64,000 nt of DNA from Cyanobium sp. Tous-M-B4 (GCF_024345395.1 NZ_JAGQBA010000006.1:124001-188000); one strand, 5' to 3'. Shown: positions 11,006 to 19,480, numbered from the stretch's first letter. The notes: a model not told the origin generated them from the sequence alone. Numbers and translations are program-made.

Positions 11006-12327
11006 ATGTCTTGGGTCCGTTGGCCTTCAGGGTGGCGCCTGCTTTTGGCTCAGCTGTGCCGCTGCTTTTTGCAACCGATCTGGCCCTTCGCAGTGCCAAC
11101 AATGGTTTTGTGCTGGTGAGTGCTGCCCTGGTGCTGATGATGACGCCAGCTCTGGCCCTCTTTTATGCGGGCTTTGTGCGCAGCCGCAACGTGCTTAACA
11201 CCATGGTGATGAGCTTCACCGCCATGGCCCTGGTGAGTGTGCTCTGGGTGTTGTTCGGCTACAGCCTGGCCTTCTCTTCCGGTAGCGGTCCCCTAGCTCC
11301 TTTCATCGGCGGGTTGCAGTGGGCGGGGCTCAGCAATTGGTCGGCTCCCTATGGGGATGGGCAACTCAGTCACGGCGCCGTTGCCCTGTTCCAGGTCACC
11401 TTTGCGATCATCACTCCTGCGCTGATTTCCGGCGCGGTGGTGGAGCGGATGCATTTCCGCGCCTGGATGGTGTTTCTGCTGCTCTGGAGCACCTTCATCT
11501 ATCTCCCCCTGGCCCACATGGTGTGGGGACCAGGTGGGTTCCTGGGCAGTTCCGGCCTCGGTGCCATCGACTTCGCCGGTGGCCTGGTGGTGGAACTGGC
11601 CTCCGGTGTGGCCGCCGCCGTTGCTGCCCTGGTGGTGGGCCGGCGTCGCAGTGGGGGCGTGGGCTATGCCGCCCCACCCCACAACGTGCCCTTCATCTTG
11701 TTGGGGGCGGGCCTGCTCTGGTTCGGCTGGTTTGGCTTCAACGGTGGTAGCGGCCTGGTGGCCGGCAATTTGGCCTCCCTGGCCTGCCTCACCACCAATA
11801 CCGCTGCCGCTTCAGCTGCCCTGGGCTGGATGCTGCTGGAAACATGGCAGCGCGGCAAGCCCACTGCCGTGGGTGTGGCTACCGGCGCCGTGGCCGGCCT
11901 AGTGGCGATCACCCCAGCGGCTGGCTATGTGAGCCCTCTGGCGGCTGTGTTGATCGGCTTTGCGGCAGCGCTGGTTTGCAGCTATGCCATGCAACTCAAG
12001 AACCGCTGGCGGCTAGATGACAGCCTCGATGTGCTGCCGGTGCATGGCGTGGCCGGGTTGCTCGGCACTCTGCTAACTGGCGTGTTCACGTTGAAAAGCC
12101 TCAATCCCGCTGGCGCCGATGGACTGCTAGTGGGCCAGCCAGGTCAGCTCTGGATTCAGCTCAAGGCCGCAGGATTCACCATTCTTTTTGTTGGAGTAGG
12201 CACGTATGTGATTCTTATACTGATTCGCCTGGTGATGCCCCTGCGTGTTAACGATATTCAGGAACAGCAGGGCCTCGATATCAATGCTCACGGCGAAGAG
12301 GCCTACAACAGCGAATACACCGGTTAA
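10999..12327 (+). CDS. amt: Ammonium transporter (Amt/MEP family)
   Basis: A polytopic membrane protein of up to 442 residues with Amt landmarks: ANNGFVLVSAALVLMMTP at the first helix, LFYAGFVRSRNVLN, and the twin pore histidines in PLAHMVWGPGG and VLPVHGVAGLLGTL. It moves ammonium across the cytoplasmic membrane. The start is uncertain: the TTG at 10999 lies inside the NtcA-like palindrome, so GTG at 11032 or 11056 may be real. Its stop shares TTAA (12324-12327) with the stop of convergent msrB. Family assignment is firm. Confidence 0.93.
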   Translation: MLHVLGPLAFRVAPAFGSAVPLLFATDLALRSANNGFVLVSAALVLMMTPALALFYAGFVRSRNVLNTMVMSFTAMALVSVLWVLFGYSLAFSSGSGPLAPFIGGLQWAGLSNWSAPYGDGQLSHGAVALFQVTFAIITPALISGAVVERMHFRAWMVFLLLWSTFIYLPLAHMVWGPGGFLGSSGLGAIDFAGGLVVELASGVAAAVAALVVGRRRSGGVGYAAPPHNVPFILLGAGLLWFGWFGFNGGSGLVAGNLASLACLTTNTAAASAALGWMLLETWQRGKPTAVGVATGAVAGLVAITPAAGYVSPLAAVLIGFAAALVCSYAMQLKNRWRLDDSLDVLPVHGVAGLLGTLLTGVFTLKSLNPAGADGLLVGQPGQLWIQLKAAGFTILFVGVGTYVILILIRLVMPLRVNDIQEQQGLDINAHGEEAYNSEYTG

Positions 12328-12806
12328 CCGGAGATAAAATTGAGGGCTGCGCCGTTATTGCAGTAGCGCTTGCCACTGGGCTTAGGGCCGTCGTCAAACA
12401 CGTGGCCCTGATGGCCGCCGCAGCGCCGGCAGTGGTATTCGGTGCGTGGCACAATCAACTTGAAGTCCACCTTGGTGGCGATCCCGTTGGGCAGCGGTTG
12501 CCAGAAGCTGGGCCAGCCGGTGCCGCTCTCGTATTTGGCCTTGGAGCTAAACAGGGGCAGGGCGCAGCCAGCACAAACGAAAGTGCCTGGGCGTTTTTCG
12601 CTATTCAAGGGGCTGGAGAAGGGCCGCTCGGTGCCCTCCTGGCGCAGCACGTTGTAGGCGGCAGGGTTGAGACGTTTTTTCCAGCTGGCTTCGCTGAGTT
12701 GCCAGGCTGGATCTTGGGCCTTGGAAGCGGCTTCGGCGCGGGAGACACCAGTGAAGAAGGCGCCCAGGCTTGATCCCAGGGCTACCAGCAGATTGCGTCG
12801 CGGCAT
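12324..12806 (-). CDS. msrB: Exported peptide-methionine (R)-S-oxide reductase
   Basis: The 160-residue protein carries MsrB motifs: zinc pairs CAGC and CRRC, GTGWPSFWQPL, and the catalytic cysteine in KRYCNNGAALNF. The start at 12806 exposes an N-terminal signal with twin arginine (MPRRNLLVALGSSLGAFF) and a probable cleavage site after SRAEA, suggesting export to the periplasm or thylakoid lumen, possibly by Tat. A longer open frame to 12965 overlaps secG and is rejected. It would repair R-methionine sulfoxide outside the cytoplasm, complementing the exported MsrA at 52731-53399. Confidence 0.9.
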   Translation of the reverse strand: MPRRNLLVALGSSLGAFFTGVSRAEAASKAQDPAWQLSEASWKKRLNPAAYNVLRQEGTERPFSSPLNSEKRPGTFVCAGCALPLFSSKAKYESGTGWPSFWQPLPNGIATKVDFKLIVPRTEYHCRRCGGHQGHVFDDGPKPSGKRYCNNGAALNFISG

Positions 12807-12819
12807 TGGGGTCACAGAC

Positions 12820-13050
12820 CTAACCGAGCCAGCCGGCGCTGAGCACAACGGCCAGGCCAAGAAAAATTGCCAGCAATGTCCAGCTGATGCGGTTGAGGGT
12901 GGCTTCGGCGCTACGGGCACTGGTGAACATCGATCCGCCGCTAGCGGCCAGCCCACCCATGCCATCGCCCTTGGGGCTATGGAGCAGCACGCTGATGATC
13001 AGCAGAACGCCACTGCCAATCCACACCCATGACAAAACTGAAGTGATCAT
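12820..13050 (-). CDS. secG: Preprotein translocase subunit SecG
   Basis: The 76-residue protein has two hydrophobic helices (residues 5-23 and 53-73) joined by LLHSPKGDGMGGLAASGG, the family hallmark loop. SecG assists SecYE during protein export. It lies 23 bp downstream of gpmI on the same strand and 13 bp upstream of msrB, so the three genes may form an operon. Confidence 0.92.
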   Translation of the reverse strand: MITSVLSWVWIGSGVLLIISVLLHSPKGDGMGGLAASGGSMFTSARSAEATLNRISWTLLAIFLGLAVVLSAGWLG

Positions 13051-13073
13051 GGGCCTCTTTGGATAGGAGCAGG

Positions 13074-14741
13074 TTAAACGCCCAGGGTCTGGGGGATGGG
13101 ACTGGCTTCGGCTGCGGTGCCAGTTGCCAGGATCAGTGATTCACCGCTCATGGTTGCGGGCTTGGGCAGATTCAAGATTTCCAGCAGGGTCGGGGCGATG
13201 TCGGCTAAGCCGCCATGGTCACGCAGCAACACGTTGGTGCCGTGGCCGGGCAGCTTGCGTTTCTCGCCCTCCACCAAAATCACCGGCACGGGATTTGTGG
13301 TGTGTGCCGTCCAGGGGCGACCATCTGGGCCCTCCATCACTTCGGCATTGCCGTGGTCTGCGGTGATCAGCAGGGTGCCCCCCATGCGGTTGGTGGCCTC
13401 CATCAGCTTTCCTACGCAGGTGTCGACAGTGGTGATTGCTTCAGTGGTGGCAGCCATTTTGCCGGTGTGCCCCACCATGTCCGGATTGGCGTAATTGATT
13501 ACCACCAACGAGTAAATGCCCTTTTTGATTGCTGCAATACAGCTTTCAGTGAGCTCGCCGGCGGACATTGCCGGGGAGAGGTCGTAGGTGGCCACCCGCG
13601 GCGAGGGGACTAGGTGGCGATCTTCACCAGGGAAGGCCTGCTCAATACCCCCATTCATGAAGTAGGTGACGTGAGGATATTTTTCGGTTTCAGCTGTGCG
13701 GAACTGGCGCAGCCCCGAGTTCGACACCACTTGGCCCAGTAAGCCATCGAGAGATTCGGGCGGGAAAGCCACCGCTACGGGCAGGCCCTTTTCATATTGG
13801 GTGAAGGTGACCACATCCAGGGGGTCTTGGCGCTGCCGGGCGAAGTCGTCAAATTCCGGCAAAACCAGGGCGCGGATCAACTGGCGCACCCGGTCGGGCC
13901 GGAAGTTGAAACACACCAGAGCGTCTCCGCTCTTGATCAATCCCTCCGCCAATCGCAATGGTTCGAGGAATTCGTCGCCGATCTCTTGGGCGTAGGAGGC
14001 GTGGATGGCGTTGACCGGGCTGAGCTCGGATATCTCGCTTGGTTCGGTTAAGAGTCGGTAGGCCTTTTCGGTGCGGTCCCAGCGGTTATCGCGATCCATG
14101 GCCCAGTAGCGGCCGCAGAGGGTGGCGATACGGCCGACGCCGGCGCGACTGATCTGCTCTTGAACCTGGGTGACGAATCGGGGAGCACTGCTCGGGTCCG
14201 TGTCCCGGCCATCGGTGATCACATGGATGCAGACATCCTTGAGACCGCGGCTCGCGGCCCATTGCAACAAGCCCCCTAAGTGGGTGATGTGACTGTGAAC
14301 GCCCCCATCGGAGCAAAGGCCGATCAGGTGCAGGCAGCCGCCCTTGAGAAGTAGGCCGTCGGCTAAAGCATTGAGCGCAGGGTTGGCGGCCAGGCTGCCG
14401 TCCTTGACGGCTTGGCTGATCCGCACCAGCTCCTGGCGAATGATTCGACCGGAGCCGATCGTGAGATGGCCCACCTCAGAATTGCCCATCTGATGATCTG
14501 GCAGCCCGACAGCGGCGCCGCTGGCCTCAATCAGGGTGTGGGGATAGGCGTGCCAGAGGGCATCCATCACCGGGGTGCTGGCAGCACGAATGGCGTTGTG
14601 ATCGGCTTCGTGGCTATAGCCCCAGCCATCCAATATGGCGAGTACAACCGGGGCAACGGAAGATGAAGCCCGAGAGGCCGATGCTGGACCTGGCGCCAGG
14701 GTGGATTGCTGCTGGGAGGGAATAGTCGTCACCCGTCTCAC
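13074..14741 (-). CDS. gpmI: 2,3-bisphosphoglycerate-independent phosphoglycerate mutase
   Basis: A 555-residue cofactor-independent mutase of the alkaline phosphatase superfamily. Visible signatures are [20 protein letters not shown], the catalytic-serine block [27 protein letters not shown], and the metal ligands in [13 protein letters not shown] and ITADHGNAE. It interconverts 3- and 2-phosphoglycerate with Mn2+. The 14741 start is GTG; a GTG at 14732 is also possible. The N-terminal 30 residues before the conserved core are low complexity. A candidate SRP RNA lies immediately upstream on the same strand. Confidence 0.95.
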   Translation of the reverse strand: MRRVTTIPSQQQSTLAPGPASASRASSSVAPVVLAILDGWGYSHEADHNAIRAASTPVMDALWHAYPHTLIEASGAAVGLPDHQMGNSEVGHLTIGSGRIIRQELVRISQAVKDGSLAANPALNALADGLLLKGGCLHLIGLCSDGGVHSHITHLGGLLQWAASRGLKDVCIHVITDGRDTDPSSAPRFVTQVQEQISRAGVGRIATLCGRYWAMDRDNRWDRTEKAYRLLTEPSEISELSPVNAIHASYAQEIGDEFLEPLRLAEGLIKSGDALVCFNFRPDRVRQLIRALVLPEFDDFARQRQDPLDVVTFTQYEKGLPVAVAFPPESLDGLLGQVVSNSGLRQFRTAETEKYPHVTYFMNGGIEQAFPGEDRHLVPSPRVATYDLSPAMSAGELTESCIAAIKKGIYSLVVINYANPDMVGHTGKMAATTEAITTVDTCVGKLMEATNRMGGTLLITADHGNAEVMEGPDGRPWTAHTTNPVPVILVEGEKRKLPGHGTNVLLRDHGGLADIAPTLLEILNLPKPATMSGESLILATGTAAEASPIPQTLGV

Positions 14742-14774
14742 CTAGCGACGTTGAACCAACGCCTTCCAAATTCC

Positions 14775-14870
14775 AACTTACAATGCAAATGTGCTGCGTT
14801 CCCAGCTGCTTCCCTCGGAGTCAGCCTTTGGTCACACAGCCAACATGCTCTAGCGGACTTGCCAGATTCC
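14775..14870 (-). ncRNA. ffs: Candidate small SRP RNA (4.5S RNA, ffs)
   Basis: The minus strand reads CTGACTCCGAGGGAAGCAGC near 14804-14823, which resembles the SRP domain IV hairpin of E. coli (TCAGG-TCC-GGAA-GGAAGCAGC) with GAG in place of the GGAA tetraloop. The flanks pair: GGCTGTGT (about 14842-14835) with ACGCAGC-type sequence (14800-14793), plus a further outer GCA/TGC pairing with mismatches. The total fits about 97 nt. The ends are estimates; no terminator is seen before gpmI. Supported by motif and fold only. Confidence 0.55.
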
Positions 14871-14873
14871 CTA

Positions 14874-15410
14874 ATGCATCGGCTCGAACTGCTCTCGGCC
14901 TTGGATTTGGGCCGCACCCTTGACAGGCTTGCGTCCCAGGTATTGGAAGGCGTTGCCGACAGCCGCTCCTTGGTGCTCCTCGGCATACCCACCCGTGGAG
15001 TGGCGCTAGCTGAGGTGTTGGCCTCACGTTTGGCAATTTTAGCCGGCCATCCGATCGACCAGGGCAGTGTCGATCCCACCTTTCATCGAGATGACCTGGA
15101 GCGAGTCGGCACCCGTCTGGGCCAGCCCACCGATTTGCCCGTGGCGCTGGATGGGCGCCAGGTGGTGTTAGTGGATGACGTGATCTTTACGGGGCGCACT
15201 GTGCGGGCGGCCCTAGAAGCCTTGCAAGCCTGGGGGCGGCCCAAGCGGGTCAGCTTGCTGGCCATGGTGGATCGCGGTCACCGGGAGCTGCCGATCCAGC
15301 CCGATTTCTGTGGGCGTGTGGTGCCCACCAGTCGCCAAGAATCAATCCAGCTCTGCCTACAGCAGATCGATGGCGAGGAGGGTGTGTTCCTGCTGCGGCC
15401 GGAGCTCTAG
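14874..15410 (+). CDS. pyrR: PyrR bifunctional regulator / uracil phosphoribosyltransferase
   Basis: The 178-residue product has the PRPP-binding motif VVLVDDVIFTGRTVRAALEA (about residue 97) and the PyrR-type ends LVLLGIPTRGVALAEVLA and LAMVDRGHRELPIQPDFCG. PyrR controls pyrimidine genes by attenuation in some bacteria and has weak UPRTase activity; the regulatory role in cyanobacteria is not shown. The ATG at 14874 is preferred: an open frame continues upstream but runs through the candidate SRP RNA on the opposite strand. Confidence 0.92.
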   Translation: MHRLELLSALDLGRTLDRLASQVLEGVADSRSLVLLGIPTRGVALAEVLASRLAILAGHPIDQGSVDPTFHRDDLERVGTRLGQPTDLPVALDGRQVVLVDDVIFTGRTVRAALEALQAWGRPKRVSLLAMVDRGHRELPIQPDFCGRVVPTSRQESIQLCLQQIDGEEGVFLLRPEL

Positions 15411-15428
15411 CGAGAGCGAAGCAAGCGA

Positions 15429-15647
15429 TCAGGCGGGAGTCAGCTCATCGGAGCGGAAATGAGCTCTAAATTTGCCGAAGGCAACCACCACCGGCAAGGT
15501 TGGGCTGATCACCCGGCCCTTCCACTCGTTGAGCACGGTGACCACCTCACCCTGTTGCCCTTTGAGATCGAAGGCGACCCCGCGGTGCTGGGGGTGGTGG
15601 TAGACGACCACGCTTTGGGAGACCTGAACCTGATCACCTGGCTGCAT
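15429..15647 (-). CDS. ftrV: Ferredoxin-thioredoxin reductase variable chain
   Basis: The 72-residue product matches FtrV: SVVVYHHPQHRGVAFDLKG, then GEVVTVLNEWKGRVISPTLP and FRAHFRSDELTPA. It forms the SH3-like beta-barrel that caps the catalytic FtrC subunit, which passes electrons from ferredoxin to thioredoxin. It is convergent with pyrR and about 40 bp downstream of the membrane-anchored hypothetical gene. ftrC is not in the window; petF, the electron donor, is at 26301-26600. Confidence 0.93.
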   Translation of the reverse strand: MQPGDQVQVSQSVVVYHHPQHRGVAFDLKGQQGEVVTVLNEWKGRVISPTLPVVVAFGKFRAHFRSDELTPA

Positions 15648-15690
15648 GGCTCCAGAGCTTCATCGCGCGGCCAATCTTGTCACGGGCCAA

Positions 15691-16533
15691 TCACCGCTTG
15701 CTGGATCGGCGCTGACAGGCCGTCTCTGGCCCGGCCTCAACCACCTGTCCACCTAAGGCCCGACAGGCCTCCTGGAATGCGGACCACTCGTCCATACCCT
15801 GGGAGATCCGTTGGCGCACCTGGGCATCGAGTTGGGCGGAGGGCACGGTGTGGGGCAGCTGGCCATGGGCGTCGTGTTCGCGCTCCTGCACTGACAAGCC
15901 CGCGATGCCCTTCTGCACCTTGGCTTGTATGGCGCGGCTCTGGGTTTTCCACCAGGGATGGTCGATGCGGGTGAGGGCCTCGAGGGCCTCCCACCAGCGC
16001 TTTTGCTCTGTGAGGCCCTTGGCCCGCTCCAGCTGCAGCCGGTTGCGAGTCCAGTTTTCGCTGAGTTTGTCGCCCAGGCTGTCGCCGTTGGCCCGGTGGT
16101 CATCGCCCATCACAGCCAGGATCTTTAGGGCTCCAGGTAGATCGCCCTCCTGGAAGCGGGTCATGGCGCGCTGCTGCAGGTTTTGCTGCCACACCAACAG
16201 CCGTTCGCGGTCTGCTTCGCTGCCGGCAAGGGAGTTCACCAGTTGCAATTGCAACTGCAGAGCCTCGCCCCAGCGCTCCTGCTGCCAGAGCTGGGCCGCT
16301 TTGCGACGCCGGCAGCTGCCCTGTTCGGCAGGGGCCTGACCCCCCATCCAGCGCAGGGCTTCGAGCTGCTCGCTGTAGCGCAGGCAGGCTTCTAAGTCAC
16401 CGCTCTTTGCCGCCTGCTCCAACCGTTGCGGCAGCTGCTGCTCCCACCAGTAGGTCGCTCCAATGCCGCAGGCCACAAGACCCAGGGTGAGACCAAGCCA
16501 GAAACGGGGCAGCCTGTGGCGGCGTAGGGCCAA
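15691..16533 (-). CDS. Membrane-anchored hypothetical protein with helical repeats
   Basis: I do not recognise a named family. The 280-residue protein has one N-terminal membrane helix (WLGLTLGLVACGIGATYWW, residues 12-30) and then a long helical, Gln/Leu/Glu-rich region with TPR-like spacing (EAALQLQLQLVNSL-type, GDLPGALKILAVMG, KRWWEALEALTRI). The C-terminus contains a soluble segment with two cysteines. The start is TTG; no in-frame ATG lies nearby. It sits between ftrV and the Hsp70-like gene on the same strand and is probably a membrane-tethered scaffold. Confidence 0.65.
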   Translation of the reverse strand: MALRRHRLPRFWLGLTLGLVACGIGATYWWEQQLPQRLEQAAKSGDLEACLRYSEQLEALRWMGGQAPAEQGSCRRRKAAQLWQQERWGEALQLQLQLVNSLAGSEADRERLLVWQQNLQQRAMTRFQEGDLPGALKILAVMGDDHRANGDSLGDKLSENWTRNRLQLERAKGLTEQKRWWEALEALTRIDHPWWKTQSRAIQAKVQKGIAGLSVQEREHDAHGQLPHTVPSAQLDAQVRQRISQGMDEWSAFQEACRALGGQVVEAGPETACQRRSSKR

Positions 16534-16639
16534 GGCAAATACAGAAATATGAAACTCAGTTTTATGGACGCTGCGGCCGAGATGCCGTCAGCTGAGGGCA
16601 GCGCTTGCGGCGTCCACTTGAATTTGCCGCCACTAATCC

Positions 16640-18199
16640 TCAGCGCACCGGGCCCAGTAGTTGGGCGGCACTGCGGCGACCGCTGCGTAGGTCCGTGACC
16701 TCCAGCACCAGCTGGCCTTGATCGTTGACGGAAAATGACAATCGCAGACAGTCCTCGCCAGGCTGACCGGGCACGTCGAGGGCAAGATCTGGGGGTTGTT
16801 CGCTCCAGGGCATCACGCGGGCTTGCCCCGCTGCTCGCGGCCGCAGCACCGGTAGCCCGGCCTCAAACACCACCTCGCTGCGCCTTTCGTTGTCTGGTTC
16901 CCCCAGCACGAGCTCCAGGCTTTTCTGGTTGGGGCTGCTGCAGGCCAGCACGATTTCCAGCGGCCGCTCACTCGGCCAGGTTTGCCCCGCCACAAACAGC
17001 GGTTGCCAGTGATGGCGGCTGGAGCGCTGATCCCAGCAGCGCAGGCAAATTCCGTGGCGCAAAACATCGCGTACCCGCACCCCCGGTGTGAGGGCCAGGG
17101 CCCCCAGGGCTACGGCCTCCACCGGCCGGCTTCCCTGCAGGGGAATGCCGCCGCAGCGCTCCTGCAGCCATTGGCGGATCAGGGGCATGCGGCTGCTGCC
17201 ACCAACCGGCAGCAGGGCGGTGATCTGGTTTAGGGCCAGGCCATCGCGGCGGGCTCCCGCCAACACGACCTCCAACAGGTCATCGAGTTGGGCCAGCAAG
17301 CCCCTCTCCACCAACAAGGCGTCTAAGCGGCTGCGGCTCAGCCGCAGAGGTTGGGGAGGCAGGCCCGTTGGACTCCAGAACACCAGGGCCTCTTCTGCGT
17401 TGCTGAGCTGGCATTTGAGCGATTCAGCTGCCTCCAGCAGGGCCCCATCAAGGGGGGCTCCGGGACAAAGGTGGGCTGCGATCCAGCGATCTATATCCCG
17501 GCCTCCCAGGGCTACCCCTGCCTTGCCGATCACCCGGGCACAGCGCAGGGCCTGGCGACTTGAACTCAGATCCCGGCCGGCGAAGCGCAGCAGCTGGGCC
17601 ATGGGCGCCGGGCGACCTTCGCCACCCTCTAGGGCCACCAGGGACAGGTCGATGGTGCCGCCTCCCAGGTCCACCACCAGCACCGTGCTGCCAGCAGGCA
17701 ATCCCGCACCGATGGCTGCGGCGGTGGGCTCGTCCACCAGGGCCAGCTCAGGAACCTCTAACTCGCGGCAAACCTCTTGCAGCCATTGGCGGTAGCGGGG
17801 GTAGCTGTCTATCGGAGCGGTCAGCACCAGCCGCTCGGGCGCCAGCCCTGGCGGCAGGGCGGCCCAGAGCTGCCTCAGCAGCAAGGCTCCGGCCTGTTCT
17901 GGCCCCAGGGGCAAGGCAGGGGTTGGTTGGGGCGCCGGGGAGGGGAGCGCGCCAATTTGTCGTTTGAAGTCCCGATGCAACTGCGGGCCATCGCTGTGGG
18001 CCAGGCCCGCCTCCAATACCTGCCGACCGATCAGGGGCCGTGACATGGCTGGATCGCTGAGCCACAGCAGGGTTGGTACCGCAACCGGCTCGCTGGTGCT
18101 GTAAGGCGGCAGGGCCAGCAGCTTGGCCGCGGTGTCTGGCCCCTGATAGGCCACCACCGTGGTGCTGCTGCCTAGATCAATCGCCAGCGTGCCCCGCAT
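16640..18199 (-). CDS. Hsp70-family ATPase (truncated DnaK-like protein)
   Basis: The 519-residue protein has the actin/Hsp70 phosphate-1 loop at its N-terminus (MRGTLAIDLGSSTTVVAYQG), LALVDEPTAAAIGAG, the phosphate-2 motif VLVVDLGGGTIDLSLVAL and an adenosine-type LLPVGGSSRMPLI. After the ATPase domain (to about residue 385) only about 135 residues remain. The canonical DnaK substrate-binding domain and EEVD-like end are not recognised. It is therefore a divergent Hsp70 rather than the main DnaK. It is divergent from rpoZ. Confidence 0.88.
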   Translation of the reverse strand: MRGTLAIDLGSSTTVVAYQGPDTAAKLLALPPYSTSEPVAVPTLLWLSDPAMSRPLIGRQVLEAGLAHSDGPQLHRDFKRQIGALPSPAPQPTPALPLGPEQAGALLLRQLWAALPPGLAPERLVLTAPIDSYPRYRQWLQEVCRELEVPELALVDEPTAAAIGAGLPAGSTVLVVDLGGGTIDLSLVALEGGEGRPAPMAQLLRFAGRDLSSSRQALRCARVIGKAGVALGGRDIDRWIAAHLCPGAPLDGALLEAAESLKCQLSNAEEALVFWSPTGLPPQPLRLSRSRLDALLVERGLLAQLDDLLEVVLAGARRDGLALNQITALLPVGGSSRMPLIRQWLQERCGGIPLQGSRPVEAVALGALALTPGVRVRDVLRHGICLRCWDQRSSRHHWQPLFVAGQTWPSERPLEIVLACSSPNQKSLELVLGEPDNERRSEVVFEAGLPVLRPRAAGQARVMPWSEQPPDLALDVPGQPGEDCLRLSFSVNDQGQLVLEVTDLRSGRRSAAQLLGPVR

Positions 18200-18261
18200 T
18201 ACACCCTTCTAAACGGGGAATTGCCGCTGTTGACCTAGGTTGAGGTGAAACAGGGGTGCCC

Positions 18262-18492
18262 ATGCAGAGCGGTATTGACGTCAACCACAAGGAATTGGCC
18301 CAGCGGGCCGAGAGTCTGATCCGCCACACCAGCAACCGCTACCTCACCACGGTGAAGATTGCTTTTCGGGCTAAGCAGCGTCGTTTCGATGATTTTGACG
18401 GTCTGCTCGACGATTCGATGGTTAAACCCGTGCAGCGGGCCATCATCGAAATGAGCGACGAGCAGGACCAGCCAGATCTGCTGCCCGGCTGA
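18262..18492 (+). CDS. rpoZ: RNA polymerase omega subunit
   Basis: The 76-residue protein contains the cyanobacterial omega signature: [32 protein letters not shown] and [16 protein letters not shown]. Omega helps assemble beta-prime into the polymerase core. ATG 18262 is preferred over a GTG two codons earlier (18256). The next gene (DUF1818) starts eight bases after the stop, suggesting co-transcription. Confidence 0.93.
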   Translation: MQSGIDVNHKELAQRAESLIRHTSNRYLTTVKIAFRAKQRRFDDFDGLLDDSMVKPVQRAIIEMSDEQDQPDLLPG

Positions 18493-18500
18493 TTCGGCGG

Positions 18501-18881
18501 ATGCTTGTTCAAGAAGGTGAGGGGTGGAGGTGGCTGGAGGATTCAGCCCGCCACCCCTTTTCTTTTGTGATTGGCGGCCAGGGCTGGGCCTTTGAGCTCA
18601 CTGCGGAGGAGGCCCATGGGCTGGGGCTGGCTTTGGTGCAGTTGGTGCAAGAGCACCATGATCTGGCAAATCAGTTGATGCCTGAAGAGTCGATCAGCAT
18701 GGAGCTCGAGCGCGGCCCTGTGTGGATTGCTTTGGAAGGCGACCGCAACTCCTGGTCGCTGCGGTTTGTGCTCACGCCTGGGGCTGATTGCCGTGCCGTT
18801 GAGGGCAGCTGGTTACCCGGGCCCAGCGCGGCTTTGGTGGCGGCCCTGGCTCTGTGGGCAAGCCAGCACGGTTGCAGCTGA
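18501..18881 (+). CDS. DUF1818 family protein
   Basis: The 126-residue acidic protein contains GEGWRWLEDSARHPFSFVIG, FELTAEEAHGLGLALVQLV and MELERGPVWIALEGDRNSW, as in the cyanobacterial DUF1818 family. The fold is a single small alpha/beta domain and no catalytic motif is visible. It follows rpoZ by eight bases, an arrangement I associate with picocyanobacteria. Function unknown. Confidence 0.82.
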   Translation: MLVQEGEGWRWLEDSARHPFSFVIGGQGWAFELTAEEAHGLGLALVQLVQEHHDLANQLMPEESISMELERGPVWIALEGDRNSWSLRFVLTPGADCRAVEGSWLPGPSAALVAALALWASQHGCS

Positions 18882-19219
18882 GACCCAGCGGCAGTTGAAG
18901 CTGATCAGCACTGCTGATCATTGCCGTATTCCCGCACAGCCCCCAGATCGCCCTTGGTTTTGCTCAGTTTTTCCCCAGGTCAGTTGTTCAGAGGGGGCTT
19001 GCCTTCTAGAGCCTGGGGAGAAGTTCGCCGCCAGACCCTTTCCCCTTGACAGCGCCGGCCCCAGCCTCACCGCTTGGTCCAAAGGCGAAGGGGCCATGGC
19101 AAATGCCCTGGCAGGGCTTGGTTCTTAGCCTGGGAGTCTGGCCAGGGCAGCTTCGTCAGGCCATTTGACGGGCCCGGCTCGATGTGGAGAACTGGTGCCA
19201 CACAAGTCCGTTATCTTCC
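18882..19219. other. 338-bp intergenic region, no gene recognised
   Basis: Between the DUF1818 and DUF2811 genes I find no convincing coding frame and no recognised RNA. It contains an odd-centred perfect palindrome at 18902-18920, a short GCCCTGGCAGGGC palindrome at 19105-19117, and a TTGACA at about 19045 without a clear minus-10 partner. Overlapping open frames read through from neighbours and have no family resemblance. Confidence 0.6.
18902..18920. repeat. Perfect 19-bp palindrome downstream of DUF1818
   Basis: TGATCAGCA, a single C, then TGCTGATCA: nine-base arms around one centre base, 20 bp after the DUF1818 stop. No T-run follows, so it is a weak terminator at best; it could be a protein-binding site. 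Confidence 0.6.
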
Positions 19220-19480
19220 ATGGATCTGCAGAATCCCGTTCGAGCTCAAGCTCCCGTGGAGGGGGAAGGCTTGACGGTGAGCTTTCGCGCCGAGGTGCCT
19301 GAAGCCTTACTTGCCTCGATGCGTGGCTTTATCGAGCAGCACCCCAATTGGGATCAATACCGGTTGTTTCAAGCTGCCCTGGCAGGCTTCCTGGTGCAAA
19401 ACGGCCTTGGCGATCGCGAAGTCACCCGCTGTTACCTGGCAAATCTCTTTCCCGCCCAGGCGAGCTTCAGGCAGCAGTGA
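19220..19480 (+). CDS. DUF2811 family protein
   Basis: The 86-residue protein contains FRAEVPEALLASMRGFIEQH, PNWDQYRLFQAALAGFLVQN and VTRCYLANLFP, matching the small cyanobacterial family DUF2811. It looks helical and lacks membrane segments. The ATG at 19220 begins MDLQNPVRAQAP; an open frame to 19184 is less likely. Its 3-prime end overlaps that of the convergent membrane protein gene by 14 bp. Function unknown. Confidence 0.8.
   Translation: MDLQNPVRAQAPVEGEGLTVSFRAEVPEALLASMRGFIEQHPNWDQYRLFQAALAGFLVQNGLGDREVTRCYLANLFPAQASFRQQ

Noticed and set aside
19045-19080. TTGACA minus-35-like hexamer in the gap before DUF2811
   Set aside because: No matching minus-10 hexamer at 16-18 bp spacing.
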